Assembly: GCF_937980635.1 (NCBI RefSeq)
Contig: NZ_CALJPG010000021.1
Span: 62,001 to 126,000, forward strand
DNA length: 64,000 nucleotides
Source: an uncultured Campylobacter sp.
GTDB taxonomy: Bacteria; Campylobacterota; Campylobacteria; Campylobacterales; Campylobacteraceae
Direction of reading: 5' to 3'
Below are positions 1 through 9,259 of the stretch, in pieces (within the stretch, counting starts at the first letter, position 1; the number at the start of each line of letters is the position of its first letter). The translations under genes and the position numbers were made by a program. The notes under the pieces are model-generated. The model searched no databases and was not told where the DNA came from. It worked only from the letters and a program-made list of their open reading frames with translations.

Positions 1-1
1 G

Positions 2-70
2 CACCGGCATCAGTGCTAGCGTAGCAGCGATGCTCAGACCTGAGATAATTGGTATCTTAATATCTTTCAT
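2..70 (-). CDS. 5' fragment of an unidentified gene, likely exported product
   Basis: Only the first 23 codons lie in the window, reading leftward from an ATG at 68-70. The peptide begins MKDIKIPIISGLSIAATLAL, a short charged start followed by a hydrophobic stretch, which looks like a signal peptide or membrane anchor. An AAGGAT ribosome binding site lies about 7 bases upstream of the ATG on the minus strand. The rest of the gene is outside the window, so no function can be given. Confidence 0.5.
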   Translation of the reverse strand, partial: MKDIKIPIISGLSIAATLALMPV

Positions 71-951
71 AGTTGTAATCCTTCGTAAAAAATAAAAACT
101 ATCCATTATACTATAAAAATACCTATTTATAATAAATTTAATAAAATTTCTAACGAAAGGTAGCTTAACGCGAAAAAATGGGTATCGCGATGTAACGTTT
201 TCGATAATAAAGTAAAATTTCAGCTTATTTTTGTTATTGAAGCTTAAACGAAAAATTACGATTACAAAATGATGAAATTTTAAAATTCCGACCTTAGAAT
301 TTAACCAACGGAACTCCCAAGAAGCGTCGCTGCTAGAAAAGCATTAGAATCAAGAGGCAGTAGTTTCTGATGTCAAGAAATAGGGTAGGGCATAAATTTT
401 ATAAATTTGGATTTGTAGAATTTAAAGTGAAGTAATATACAAGAGGAATTAAAATTTGAAGTAATTCTAGGTTAAAAGCACATATTTCTGCGGTATGTTG
501 TTAGCAAAGAGATTAAAATTTTAAAGCAGTCCCAGACGAGGCGATAAAAACGATAAAGTAGCGGCGTGGAGGGTTAAATTTTAAAAATTCTAAGTGAAAA
601 CAAAAGCAAAAAAGTAAAATTCTAAGAATTTCAAGCGAAAAATCTGGGCTTTCAGTTGTGTTTGAAATGGCAAAGGGCTTTTGGAGCTGTTTAATTAAAA
701 TAACAGAGGGCTTTCAGAGGTGCTTGAAATAACAGAGAGCTTCCGGTAGCTTTAATGCCTGCCAAAAGCCCATTTTTATAGTTTATGTATCTCTTACGCT
801 CGAAAGCTAGGAATTCCGCTTGTCAAAAAGTCCAAAACCTCAAAAGATTCTGTTAGCTTATTCGCATGTTCCGTAATGCTTTGTCCTGGGCTTGCCGCGG
901 TTAAATTTTAACGCTTTCGCGTTTCTCGCCGCTAAGCTTAGTGGACCAAGC
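71..951. other. Gene-free spacer, about 0.88 kb
   Basis: No credible reading frame with a ribosome binding site is present in either direction. The sequence is rich in AAATTT and TTTAAAATTT words. Around 660-760 there are three imperfect copies of a roughly 30-base unit built on AACAGAGGGCTTT-like cores. The leftmost part should hold the promoter of the gene that leaves the window at its left edge. I see no RNA gene. Confidence 0.5.
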
Positions 952-958
952 TTAGCGG
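929..958 (-). terminator. Strong hairpin at the htrA stop codon
   Basis: CCGCTAAGCTT at 929-939 is perfectly repeated in inverse at 948-958 with an 8-base loop. The right arm contains the htrA stop codon (TAA, 952-954 on the minus strand). A second small hairpin (AACGC-GAAA-GCGTT) follows at about 910-923. Neither is followed by a U-run, so this is not a textbook rho-independent terminator. It may act in 3' end protection or Rho-assisted termination. Confidence 0.4.
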
Positions 959-2373
959 ATTACAAGACCTTGCGGAATTCCGCGTCTGATAACCCAGACT
1001 AGGGTTTTCTTGCCCTTGTAATCTTTGATATATCGATCAAAGTCGTCTGAGCTTTTGACATCGTTTTGACCGACTTGGATGATCACGTCGCCTACCTCAA
1101 AGCCGTAATCATCGGCTTTTGAGCCATCTTTGACGCTTAAGACGAGGGCACCCGAGACATCGTCGTCGAGGTTATATTTGCGGCGCAAGCTGTCATTTAA
1201 CGTCCTTAGCTTTAGCCCCTCTATTGCGCTTTTTGAGTCCTCGCCAGCTGAGCCTAAGGTGGTGGAGTCGGATTTCATCGCGTCTAGCTTGATAGTCGTG
1301 CTCTTGCTTTTGCCGTCGCGTTCAAATTCTACATCTACCGAACTTCCCGGAGCCATTGAGCCGATTAAATTCTTTAGCTCGTTGGCGTTTTTGATAGACT
1401 TGCCATTTATTTTGGTAATCAAATCGCCGCGCTTGATGCCTGCTTTATCGGCAGGCATGTCTTTTTCGACGCTTGAGATTAGCGCGCCCTCTTTGCTTTC
1501 ATAGAGCTCTTTTTGATCTTTAGACATATCTGAGATCGTAACGCCTATAAAGCCACGCTCGATCTTGCCGTTTGTGATGAGCTTTTCGGCGATCTCTTTT
1601 ACCATATTTGAAGGGATCGCAAAGCCTACGCCGTTATTTCCGCCGCCGCGACTTAAAATAGCGGAATTTATTCCCAAAAGCGCGCCGCGACTATCCACTA
1701 GTGCACCGCCTGAGTTGCCCGGATTGATCGAAGCGTCGGTTTGGATGAAATTTTCATATTGATTTAGCCCGATATTGTTTTTATTTAGCGCCGAGATTAT
1801 GCCTTGAGTGATGGTGCCGCCCACGCCGAAAGGATTTCCGATAGCAAAGACGATATCGCCCTCCATAGCCTTGGACGAGTCTGCAAATTTAACCGCAGAG
1901 AGATTTTTTTCGTCGATTTTAATAATTGCAAGGTCGGTTTTAGGGTCGGTGCCGATCACCTTGGCTTTATATTCCTTATCGCCTTCTAATAGCGTAACTA
2001 CGATTTCGTCGGCGTTTTCTATTACGTGATTATTTGTGACAATATAGCCGTCTTCGGAGATGATGACACCAGAGCCTAGTGAGCTTCCCTCGCGCTCCTG
2101 CTGCTGCGGAATGTCAAAGTCGAAAAATTGCTTAAAAAACGGATCGTCAAACATCTGTGACATCGGGCTGTTGCCTGCTTTGATCTTGGTTTTAGTTGCA
2201 ATATTGACGACGGATTTTTTTACGTCCGCAACGGAGCTGTGATATGAGAGCACCACGTCTTGATTAAAGCCCGGATTTACGCGCTCATAATTGCTTGGAG
2301 CTTCTTTAATGTCTATATTAGCGCCAAAAAGCGCACCTGCTAAAGCTATCGATATGATGATCGATTTTTTCAT
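952..2373 (-). CDS. htrA: HtrA/DegP-family periplasmic serine protease-chaperone
   Basis: The 473-residue product has a signal peptide (MKKSIIISIALAGALFGA) and a trypsin-like protease domain with the full triad: His in TNNHVIENADE (about residue 115), Asp in TDLAIIKI (about 147) and Ser in NPGNSGGAL (about 220). Two PDZ domains follow, at about 275-365 and 385-470. Family knowledge: HtrA degrades and refolds damaged periplasmic proteins and supports heat and oxygen tolerance and adhesion in Campylobacter. Length and domain order are typical of the family. It is divergent from cbpA-hspR, with 168 bases between the two starts, so the two stress units face each other. The start is followed upstream by an AAGGAAGC ribosome binding site. 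A perfect 11-base-pair hairpin overlaps its stop codon. Confidence 0.96.
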   Translation of the reverse strand: MKKSIIISIALAGALFGANIDIKEAPSNYERVNPGFNQDVVLSYHSSVADVKKSVVNIATKTKIKAGNSPMSQMFDDPFFKQFFDFDIPQQQEREGSSLGSGVIISEDGYIVTNNHVIENADEIVVTLLEGDKEYKAKVIGTDPKTDLAIIKIDEKNLSAVKFADSSKAMEGDIVFAIGNPFGVGGTITQGIISALNKNNIGLNQYENFIQTDASINPGNSGGALVDSRGALLGINSAILSRGGGNNGVGFAIPSNMVKEIAEKLITNGKIERGFIGVTISDMSKDQKELYESKEGALISSVEKDMPADKAGIKRGDLITKINGKSIKNANELKNLIGSMAPGSSVDVEFERDGKSKSTTIKLDAMKSDSTTLGSAGEDSKSAIEGLKLRTLNDSLRRKYNLDDDVSGALVLSVKDGSKADDYGFEVGDVIIQVGQNDVKSSDDFDRYIKDYKGKKTLVWVIRRGIPQGLVIR

Positions 2374-2475
2374 TTTTGCTTCCTTTGTGATAATGAAATT
2401 TTGGCGGAATTATAAATTTTGTCCGCTAATATATTCTTAACGCAAAATTAAAATTTATAAATAGAATTTAGCAAA

Positions 2476-2510
2476 CTTGATTGACACTCACTAAAGTTTT
2501 ATGATATAAT
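2476..2510 (+). promoter_or_regulatory. cbpA-hspR promoter with overlapping HAIR-like HspR operator
   Basis: A near-consensus sigma-70 promoter is visible: TTGACA at 2481-2486, an 18-base spacer and TATAAT at 2505-2510. Overlapping the -35 box is CTTGATT-N7-ACTAAAG at 2476-2496. It differs from the HspR operator consensus (HAIR, CTTGAGT-N7-ACTCAAG) by one base in each arm. The placement would let HspR block RNA polymerase at its own operon, the autoregulation known for HspR in Helicobacter and Campylobacter. HspR binding here is an inference. Confidence 0.75.
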
Positions 2511-2541
2511 CTACATAAATTTTAAGATTTTAAGGATTAAA

Positions 2542-3456
2542 ATGGCAAGCACAAGCAGTTTATACGAAACCTTAGGCGTAGATAAATCAGCAAGCGCCGA
2601 GGAGATTAAAAAAGCTTACCGCAGGTTAGCTCGCAAGTATCACCCGGATATCAATAAAGAACCAGGAGCTGAGGATAAATTTAAAGAGATTAACGCCGCG
2701 TATGAAATTTTAAGCGACGAGAAGAAGCGGGCGCAGTATGACCGCCATGGCGATGAGATGTTCGGTGGGCAGAATTTCCACGATTTCGCGCAGGGCTCGG
2801 CAAACATGGGCGATCTAAACGACATCCTAAACAGCATTTTCGGCGGCTCCTTCGGCGCAAAAAGCGCAGGTTCGCGCGGTGGATTTAGTTTCAGCTCTTT
2901 TGGTGGCGGCGAAGGTTTTAGTGGCTTTAGCGGCAGCAGTTTCGGTGGCGGATTTGGCGGCGCGCAGAGCCTAGATACGCACAGCTCGATTGAAATTCCT
3001 TTTGAAACCGCGATACAAGGTGGCGAGATGAGCGTGCGCGTAAGCGGCGAGACGGTTAAATTTAAAGTGCCCGCGGGCATCAATGCAGGCGAGAAGCTGC
3101 GCATCAGGGGAAAAGGACAAAAATCAGGCGCTCAAAGCGGCGATCTGATTTTAGAGATAAAAATCGCGCCAAGTGCCGAGTATAGCCGCGAAGGCGACGA
3201 TCTTTTCAAAAAGATTGACGTGCCTTTGAAAACGGCGATGTTTGGCGGAAAGGTAGAAATTTCGACGCCGAGCAAAAGCGCAACAATAAAGATCGCAAAA
3301 AATACCAAAAACGGGCAGAAATACCGCCTAAAAGGCTACGGCGTGCAAAATCGCAAGAGTAAAATTTTAGGCGATCTATACGCGGTGGTAAATGTCGTTT
3401 TGCCCGACGTCGATTCGCTGAGCGAGGACGTCAAAGCCGCGCTACAAAAGCTATAA
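2542..3456 (+). CDS. cbpA: CbpA-type DnaJ-family co-chaperone
   Basis: The 304-residue protein has an N-terminal J domain (about residues 5-70) with the HPD motif in RKYHPDINK. A Gly/Phe/Ser-rich linker (about 80-145) and the two C-terminal substrate-binding beta domains follow. The cysteine-rich zinc finger of true DnaJ is missing, which places it in the CbpA class (type II Hsp40). Its role is to stimulate the DnaK ATPase and deliver unfolded clients. It is followed after 12 bases by hspR, the arrangement known in Helicobacter and Campylobacter, where CbpA helps HspR function. Transcription should start from the promoter near 2481-2510. The ATG is preceded by TTAAGGAT. Confidence 0.95.
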   Translation: MASTSSLYETLGVDKSASAEEIKKAYRRLARKYHPDINKEPGAEDKFKEINAAYEILSDEKKRAQYDRHGDEMFGGQNFHDFAQGSANMGDLNDILNSIFGGSFGAKSAGSRGGFSFSSFGGGEGFSGFSGSSFGGGFGGAQSLDTHSSIEIPFETAIQGGEMSVRVSGETVKFKVPAGINAGEKLRIRGKGQKSGAQSGDLILEIKIAPSAEYSREGDDLFKKIDVPLKTAMFGGKVEISTPSKSATIKIAKNTKNGQKYRLKGYGVQNRKSKILGDLYAVVNVVLPDVDSLSEDVKAALQKL

Positions 3457-3468
3457 GGAGGCACCAAA

Positions 3469-3780
3469 ATGTATGATTACGATGAGCCGGTTTATCTCAT
3501 ATCGATAGTTTCGAAGGTTCTAGATATCCATCCGCAGACGCTGCGGCAATACGAGCGCGAAGGGCTCGTAAGCCCGGGGCGCACTGAGGGTAAGATGCGC
3601 CTGTACTCGGCGCATGATATGGATCGCATACGCATGATTTTAAACCTTACAAAGGAGCTTGGCGTCAATCTTGCGGGCGTGGACGTGATCTTTCGCCTGC
3701 AAGAAAGGATTGCCGAGTATGAGCGCGAGATCGAGGAGCTGCGGGCTAGAATTTTAGAGCTTGGCGGAGAGACAGATTAA
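3469..3780 (+). CDS. hspR: HspR heat-shock repressor, MerR family
   Basis: The 103-residue protein has an N-terminal MerR-type helix-turn-helix, seen in VLDIHPQTLRQYEREGLVSP (about residues 15-35). The wing follows (EGKMRLYSAHDMDRI), and then a C-terminal coiled-coil helix (ERIAEYEREIEELRARI). These are standard features and the standard length for HspR. It represses chaperone operons by binding HAIR inverted repeats and normally controls itself. A candidate site lies on its own promoter at 2476-2496, and another dyad lies upstream of htpG at 57872-57892. The start is preceded by AAGGAGG, a strong ribosome binding site. Confidence 0.95.
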   Translation: MYDYDEPVYLISIVSKVLDIHPQTLRQYEREGLVSPGRTEGKMRLYSAHDMDRIRMILNLTKELGVNLAGVDVIFRLQERIAEYEREIEELRARILELGGETD

Positions 3781-4279
3781 AGTTTGCGAAATAAAAATTT
3801 TAAAGCTCAGCAAAAATCAGATCCTGGTGCTATAAGCTGAGATTTTAATGCTATCAAAAAGCAAGATCGCCTCGCAAGCGTAGATCCAAGCGATAAATTT
3901 TGATTTTCAGTGCGGATTTGTGGGCGCGTTAAATTTCGCGTTAAATTTAAAGTTGCGCTAAGCAAACCCAAGTAAATTTGCTTGCGATTAAATTTAAAAG
4001 CCGTCTTATATAATTTAGTTTTAAAATTTAAAATTTCAAGCCGCGTTAGATTTTAAAATTTTGTCGCGAGCCTCTAAATTTAGCGATAAAGTGCGACATA
4101 ATTTCTCTATTTTTAAGCGGGATTTTAGTAAAATCACATTATAAAATTTACCCGTAAATTTATATGAAAAGATAAAATTTCATCGATTATCGCCTCCGGT
4201 AAATGGTCGCGGATAATGTAAAATTTGACAATAAATTTAGCGCTAAATTTTATGCATAATCTTACAAAAAAGGGAGTTA
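3781..4279 (+). other. Gene-free spacer between hspR and the antiporter gene
   Basis: About 500 bases without a supported gene, rich in AAATTT and TTTAAAATTT words and with repeated GCGCTAAATTT-like phrases. The promoter of the downstream antiporter gene must lie here, but I cannot pick a convincing -10/-35 pair. An AAAAGGGAG ribosome binding site ends the spacer just before the ATG at 4280. No hspR terminator with a U-run is visible. Confidence 0.45.
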
Positions 4280-5911
4280 ATGGAGCTTGTTATAGAGCTA
4301 TTTCTTGCGATCACCGCGCTTGCGATAGTGCTAAATATCGTCTTTAAAATTTTTGAAATTCCCACCATCATCGGCTATATCGTCGCGGGCGTGTGCTTTT
4401 CGCAGATCTATAGTCTAAGCAGTGTCGAAAACGCCCATATGTCTGAGCTGGCAGAATTCGGAATTGTTTTTTTGATGTTTACCATCGGGCTTGAGTTTAG
4501 TTTCCATCACCTGATGAGTATGAAAAAGGACGTATTTTTTAACGGCATACTCCAAGTACTCGGCACCGGTATTATCTTGGCACTCATCATCGATCAAGCT
4601 TTCGGCGGAAATATAAAAACCGTGATGATTATCGGGCTTGCGCTCGCGCTTAGCTCTACGGCGATCGTGCTAAAAACGCTCAACGAAACAGGCGAAATCA
4701 ACCAAAACTACGGGCGCAAGGTGCTTGGCATCCTGCTATTTCAAGACCTCGCCGTCATCCCTATTTTGCTGATGATTGACATATTCGGCTCGACTGACAA
4801 TACCCCCGTGAACTATCTAATCTTAAAAACCGCTGTAAGCGCCGCCATAGTGGTAGTGATCCTTTTCGTGCTCGGTAAATTTGCTTTTAACCGCTTCCTC
4901 TACTACGTCGTAAGGACAAATTCTAAAGAAATTTTCATCGCGACCATTCTTTTTACTGTCGTGGGGGCTAGCTTTTTGGCGCATGTTTTTGGTTTTTCGT
5001 ACACGCTGGGCGCATTCATCGCGGGCATGCTCATCGCAGAAACCGAGTATAAACACGAGATAGAGGCCGATCTGACGCCGTTTCGAGACATACTGCTGGG
5101 GCTTTTCTTTATCACGATTGGCATGCAGATAAATTTTGAAGTAATCGTCTCGCACTATGGGCTGATCCTGCTCGCTATTATCGTTATAATGGCGCTTAAA
5201 ACGGTTGTGATTTACGCGATCTTATTTCTCTCGACCGGCAAAAGGATAGCGCTAAAAGCGGCGCTGTCGCTATGCCAGATAGGTGAGTTTGCGCTTGCGA
5301 TCTTTTCGCTACTGATGAGCCGCGATATGCTAAGTAAGGAAAACGGGCAAATTTTAATTACAGTCGTAACCGCGACGATGATTTTAACGCCGTTTATTCT
5401 TAAAAATTTAAACAAAATCGCCAACCGTTTCGAATCTAAGGTTGAAAAGCTCGAGGATGAGGAGCATAAAACTCAAATCCCGCCGATGAAAAATCACATC
5501 ATTGTAGCAGGCTACGGCAGGATAGGGCAAGAAGTTGTGCTACGCCTTAAAGATCAGGGGCTGCTATACGTAGTCGCCGAGAGTGATTTAGAGCTTGTGG
5601 ATCTGGGCAAATCGCGCGGAGAGAATATATACTTTGTAAATATAATGCAAAAAACTGCGATCGACGAGCTGCATGCGCGCGATGCGTCGGTCATCATCCT
5701 GACGATCGCAAATCAGCAAAAGCTCGACATCGTCGCTAAGATGCTAAACGGCTCTAATTTAAAAGCAAATATCATAGTGATGCATACGGGCGCCGATCCG
5801 CAAAGTGAGTTGCAGAGCGAATACGGCGAAAATTTTATCTTCGTAAAAAAGGAGAGAGTAGTAGCCAATGCACTTTTGCAAGAGGCGCTGAAATGCAAGC
5901 TAACGCAGTAG
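4280..5911 (+). CDS. CPA2-family cation:proton antiporter with RCK/TrkA-N domain (KefB-like)
   Basis: The 543-residue membrane protein has an N-terminal Na+/H+ exchanger domain of about 12 transmembrane segments (residues about 1-385). A short acidic linker (VEKLEDEEHKTQ) leads to a cytoplasmic TrkA-N/RCK domain (about 400-520) with a Rossmann nucleotide-binding motif, GYGRIGQEVVLRL. This is the architecture of KefB/KefC and related YbaL-type transporters, which exchange K+ or Na+ for H+ and are gated by nucleotide or thiol ligands on the RCK domain. The substrate ion cannot be told from sequence alone. It stands as a single gene on the plus strand. Confidence 0.88.
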   Translation: MELVIELFLAITALAIVLNIVFKIFEIPTIIGYIVAGVCFSQIYSLSSVENAHMSELAEFGIVFLMFTIGLEFSFHHLMSMKKDVFFNGILQVLGTGIILALIIDQAFGGNIKTVMIIGLALALSSTAIVLKTLNETGEINQNYGRKVLGILLFQDLAVIPILLMIDIFGSTDNTPVNYLILKTAVSAAIVVVILFVLGKFAFNRFLYYVVRTNSKEIFIATILFTVVGASFLAHVFGFSYTLGAFIAGMLIAETEYKHEIEADLTPFRDILLGLFFITIGMQINFEVIVSHYGLILLAIIVIMALKTVVIYAILFLSTGKRIALKAALSLCQIGEFALAIFSLLMSRDMLSKENGQILITVVTATMILTPFILKNLNKIANRFESKVEKLEDEEHKTQIPPMKNHIIVAGYGRIGQEVVLRLKDQGLLYVVAESDLELVDLGKSRGENIYFVNIMQKTAIDELHARDASVIILTIANQQKLDIVAKMLNGSNLKANIIVMHTGADPQSELQSEYGENFIFVKKERVVANALLQEALKCKLTQ

Positions 5912-6202
5912 CCTTGAGCGTTTAAGATCAAATTTAAACGCATTTGCTATGCCTAAAATCTCCACGCTTCTTTATTCTTACTTCTACACTCAGCTAATTT
6001 GGAGCGTTTTAATAAACGCAGATAATAGATATATTTAAAGATGGCGGGCTTGCAAATTTAAAGACGCAAAGTGCTGCTTTGGATTGATTTAAATTCTAAA
6101 TTCAAGCTGTTATTCCACAGCAAAAGGATACTCCGACAAGGAGCTGATGAAATATATTTGCGCGATAAAGTTATTTAAAAATTCGTTTAAATTTTACTAA
6201 TT

Positions 6203-7315
6203 TCACTCTTTTATCTCTTTATAAACGCTTAAGTTGCGTGCTAGGCAAACAAGGGTAGTAATAACGGACACAGGCGTCACTGCTAGAAGATAAAATAAGC
6301 CAAAAAATAGCCCTATATCGTTAGATTCACTACCGCCGCCGGCAAGCCATAACGCTATAGCCATAATGGGATAATACAAAACTAATGTCACAATCGCAAA
6401 ATTTTCTATCGCGAAAATCGTATTGCTTTTTTCGGGATTTTCTACGAAAAATTTGCTGTATCTGCGTTTTGAAAAGAAAAATATAATCGTGCAAACGGCG
6501 CTAACTATAAACGCCCAGTGTAATTCATACGAATCTGGTGAAAATAAAATCAAAAAAACCGTTGTCGCAAAACTCGCGAAAGCAAATCTGATCAAACGGT
6601 GAAGTTGATATTTTTGCTTTAAATTTTTTGCAATTTGTGCTAGAGCTTTGCCGTATTCCAGCGCTTCCTCTTTGCTTTGGATAGATTCTGTTTCAAGGCT
6701 CGCGTCATTAAATTTTTGCTCAAATTTAGCGGCTTCATCTTGGGCACCTTGCGCCTTGTCGTTTATTTTGTTAAAATTTTGCTCGCCGGAAATTTTATCA
6801 GCGACCGCTCCGCCGATTTTTGTCTGCGATTTTGGTGCCAGTAGATACACGGTCTCATCGGCGTCAAATTCCGGATTTGCGTTATATGTTATTATCGCCA
6901 CCGGAATAGCTATAAAAATAGCGGGTATAATCTGACGTGTATCCCAGTCTATGTGATATTTTATCTGTAAATAAAATCCGATTAAAGCATAAAGGACGTA
7001 AAATATCGCAGCCACATGTATGCATATAAGCATAAAGGCTTTATCTGCATCGCTAAATAAAAGCAGGGCGTATTTTTTATACTTCAGCCTGTTTAGGCAG
7101 ACGAGTATATTTATCGCAGATAGCGCAAGCATGCATAAAAACGACATTATGGGCGCATCATGTACAAACGTAAGAAACACGACGATATAAATCAGGAAGG
7201 TCAAAAGTGCCCCTAAAAACAGATATCTACAAAAGCGAAATCTATCGTAGCTTTTTAAAATTTCTTGCGGAATTTGGCTGATGTCCGCGGGGATTTTGTC
7301 TTTTTGCGTTTGCAT
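6203..7315 (-). CDS. Uncharacterised polytopic membrane protein
   Basis: I do not recognise this 370-residue protein. About eight hydrophobic segments are visible: four in the N-terminal part (about residues 30-145) and four in the C-terminal part (about 235-360). They are separated by a soluble, charged loop of roughly 90 residues (about 145-235) rich in Lys, Glu, Asp and Gln that looks partly coiled. No catalytic motif stands out. It is a lone gene with AT-rich spacers on both sides. The ATG at 7315 is preceded by AAGGCGG, a good ribosome binding site. A transporter-like or integral membrane accessory role is possible but unsupported. Confidence 0.75.
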   Translation of the reverse strand: MQTQKDKIPADISQIPQEILKSYDRFRFCRYLFLGALLTFLIYIVVFLTFVHDAPIMSFLCMLALSAINILVCLNRLKYKKYALLLFSDADKAFMLICIHVAAIFYVLYALIGFYLQIKYHIDWDTRQIIPAIFIAIPVAIITYNANPEFDADETVYLLAPKSQTKIGGAVADKISGEQNFNKINDKAQGAQDEAAKFEQKFNDASLETESIQSKEEALEYGKALAQIAKNLKQKYQLHRLIRFAFASFATTVFLILFSPDSYELHWAFIVSAVCTIIFFFSKRRYSKFFVENPEKSNTIFAIENFAIVTLVLYYPIMAIALWLAGGGSESNDIGLFFGLFYLLAVTPVSVITTLVCLARNLSVYKEIKE

Positions 7316-7387
7316 TTTACCGCCTTTCCTGGTTATTTTAGCTCAAATTTTGCTTTTTTACTCCGTAGTGTTTTAAATTTAATGAAG

Positions 7388-7433
7388 CGAGATTTTTTTG
7401 GCTTGCTTCTTTTTTAGCAGGCAAACAATCTCG
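7388..7433. other. Long imperfect hairpin in the spacer between two minus-strand genes
   Basis: CGAGATT at 7388-7394 pairs with AATCTCG at 7427-7433, and inner arms resembling GCTTGC and GCAGGC surround a T-rich loop. It lies 3' of the methyltransferase gene and 5' of the membrane protein gene, both on the minus strand. It could act as a terminator or attenuator for that transcript. There is no clean U-run directly after the stem. Confidence 0.3.
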
Positions 7434-7581
7434 ATTTTGCATTAAATTTTTAAAAATGAATACTTACCGGCTCTTGCAATTTTATCGATAAAATTTTTGG
7501 CAGGCTAAATTTACGCTTTTTTTCTAGCTAAATTTAGCTTCAAAATTTATCCTGCTTCATTCATAAAATAAGGCAACCAAG

Positions 7582-8391
7582 CTAAAGCTCATCCATTTTA
7601 TCCACCCGCACGAACGCCCAGTGCATAAAATCTCGCTTTGGCTCGTATTTGCCGCTGTTAAAATACTCCGCCAGCCGTGCTTCCTCCGTGCTGCTTAGCT
7701 CGCCGCCTAGCATCCAGCGCGTCTTTTGCACAAACTCCTCCGCGCTTTTAGCTCCGCCGCCGTGGCACTGGGCTTTGATATAGCTGAGGCTCGGCAGATA
7801 GCCCATTTGAAACAAGATATTTAAAAGATAGACGAAGCCTGGCTTTTGTTCCACTTCGCGCCCTATCGCGTCCAAAATATCCCCGTCCACGAAGCTGCCG
7901 CCCACCTTAAACGTGATGTAAAGCGATTTTTTAGTCTTTGAAAGAAGCTTATTAAGTGCAGTTTTTAGATCGTCCACCTCAAGGCAGCGCGAGGCAAAAA
8001 CCACGTCGCACGCGGGCACGTCCGACCAGTCGTCCTCGAAGGCCTTTTGCGCAAATTTTGCGTTTTTTGCGCCGTAAATTTGAGCGTTCTCGCGGGCGAA
8101 TTCCAGCATTTTGGGCGAAAAGTCGTAGCCGTAAATTTGATCCACCTTTTCCGCCGCCAGTACGCTTAGCGCGCCCGCTCCGCATGCGAAATCAAGCAGC
8201 GTAGAAACACCCGTAAAATCGACCTTGTCTATAAACTCGCGCGCGTAGGCGCTTTTCATCACGCCCTCGTTGAAGCTCGGCGCCTTTTTGTCCCAATGCT
8301 CGGCCAGCTTTTTGCCGAATGAGCTTTTTGCCTTTTGCGCCCTATAAAGCGCGTCAAAGTCGATTTCATCGTAGTTTGAAGCTAAAATCAT
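7582..8391 (-). CDS. Class I SAM-dependent methyltransferase
   Basis: The 269-residue protein carries the Rossmann-fold methyltransferase motif I, LLDFACGAGALSVLA (about residues 64-78). The motif II acidic residue follows in IYGYDFSPKMLEFAREN, and a motif IV-like DVVFASRCLEV comes later. These motifs show S-adenosylmethionine binding. The N-terminus (AEHWDKKAPSFNEGV) resembles small-molecule methyltransferases of the UbiE/BioC/Methyltransf_11 group. The substrate is unknown. The neighbours do not suggest a pathway. The start is preceded by AAAGGATA on the minus strand. Confidence 0.85.
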   Translation of the reverse strand: MILASNYDEIDFDALYRAQKAKSSFGKKLAEHWDKKAPSFNEGVMKSAYAREFIDKVDFTGVSTLLDFACGAGALSVLAAEKVDQIYGYDFSPKMLEFARENAQIYGAKNAKFAQKAFEDDWSDVPACDVVFASRCLEVDDLKTALNKLLSKTKKSLYITFKVGGSFVDGDILDAIGREVEQKPGFVYLLNILFQMGYLPSLSYIKAQCHGGGAKSAEEFVQKTRWMLGGELSSTEEARLAEYFNSGKYEPKRDFMHWAFVRVDKMDEL

Positions 8392-8664
8392 AATTATCCT
8401 TTCCTGAATTTATCGGGCAGATCGCACCGATTTTCGTTAAATTTTTAACGTAATTTTATGCGCCACGCCCAAATTCGCCTGAAATTTCAAACCGCCCGAC
8501 GAGAAGTGCTAAGGCGAGCCAACCTTTGCATATTTTATCCGCTAGAAATTCTTTAAATTTCTACCGAACGATCGCAGTTAAATTTTAAAAGTCCGCTCAT
8601 AAATCAAAATTTTTAGTCTATCGCCCGCACTTGTTCGCTCCGCATTTAAATCGCCGCTGTGGAT

Positions 8665-9126
8665 TTATTGCAAAGCTCCCAATCTAGCCGCTATAACCTT
8701 TTGCATCGCTTGATTTTTCTTGTTTTTGGCTAAAATTTGCAGCCTCCTTTTGCCGATGCGCTTGTCGGCGGCCTTTAGGATATTTGCAAGCCCCCATTCA
8801 TCGGCACCAAAGTGCTTTGCAAACAGCTCCTCTTTGGGCGTGTCGATATATTCGCGTATAAGCTCGCCGATGCCGCTTATGTCGTTACCATACGGATAAA
8901 TTTTCGTTAGAGCGCCCCCTGCTAGGCTTTTTACGCCACCGCTTTTTAGCACGAAATCCTTCGGGTAGTCAAAAATAATCTCGCCCGCAAGCGTGATAAA
9001 ATATCGTGGCAAATCCGTGCTGCCGCGTCTGCTTTGCATCCTATAGACCGTGCAGTGGAGCTTAAAATCAGTGCTTTCATCCACGAGCTCGTAAAGCCGT
9101 TTTTGAAGTTTGCTCCAACGTTTCAT
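8665..9126 (-). CDS. Uncharacterised protein, SF0329-like family
   Basis: This protein of about 153 residues begins MKRWSKLQKRLYELVDES. I start it at 9126, because GGGAGGCAAA lies directly upstream of that ATG; an in-frame ATG four codons earlier lacks a ribosome binding site. The opening RWSKLQK and the internal HCTVYRMQSRRGSTDLPRYF resemble a small conserved family I know as SF0329-like, of unknown function. This is a recollection of the pattern, not a search result. No signal peptide, membrane segment or catalytic motif is seen. It is the last gene of a three-gene minus-strand group that reads 10469 to 8665. Confidence 0.65.
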   Translation of the reverse strand: MKRWSKLQKRLYELVDESTDFKLHCTVYRMQSRRGSTDLPRYFITLAGEIIFDYPKDFVLKSGGVKSLAGGALTKIYPYGNDISGIGELIREYIDTPKEELFAKHFGADEWGLANILKAADKRIGKRRLQILAKNKKNQAMQKVIAARLGALQ

Positions 9127-9259
9127 TTTGCCTCCCATTATCTATTTATCACCTCTTGCGGTTTCGCGCGTAGCTTTTTCCGCCCTTTGCGATGATCGCG
9201 CCTGAAGGCTGCGCGCCTTTTCTATTTTTTTGCAAATCGCTTTGTAAAATTCTGCCGCG

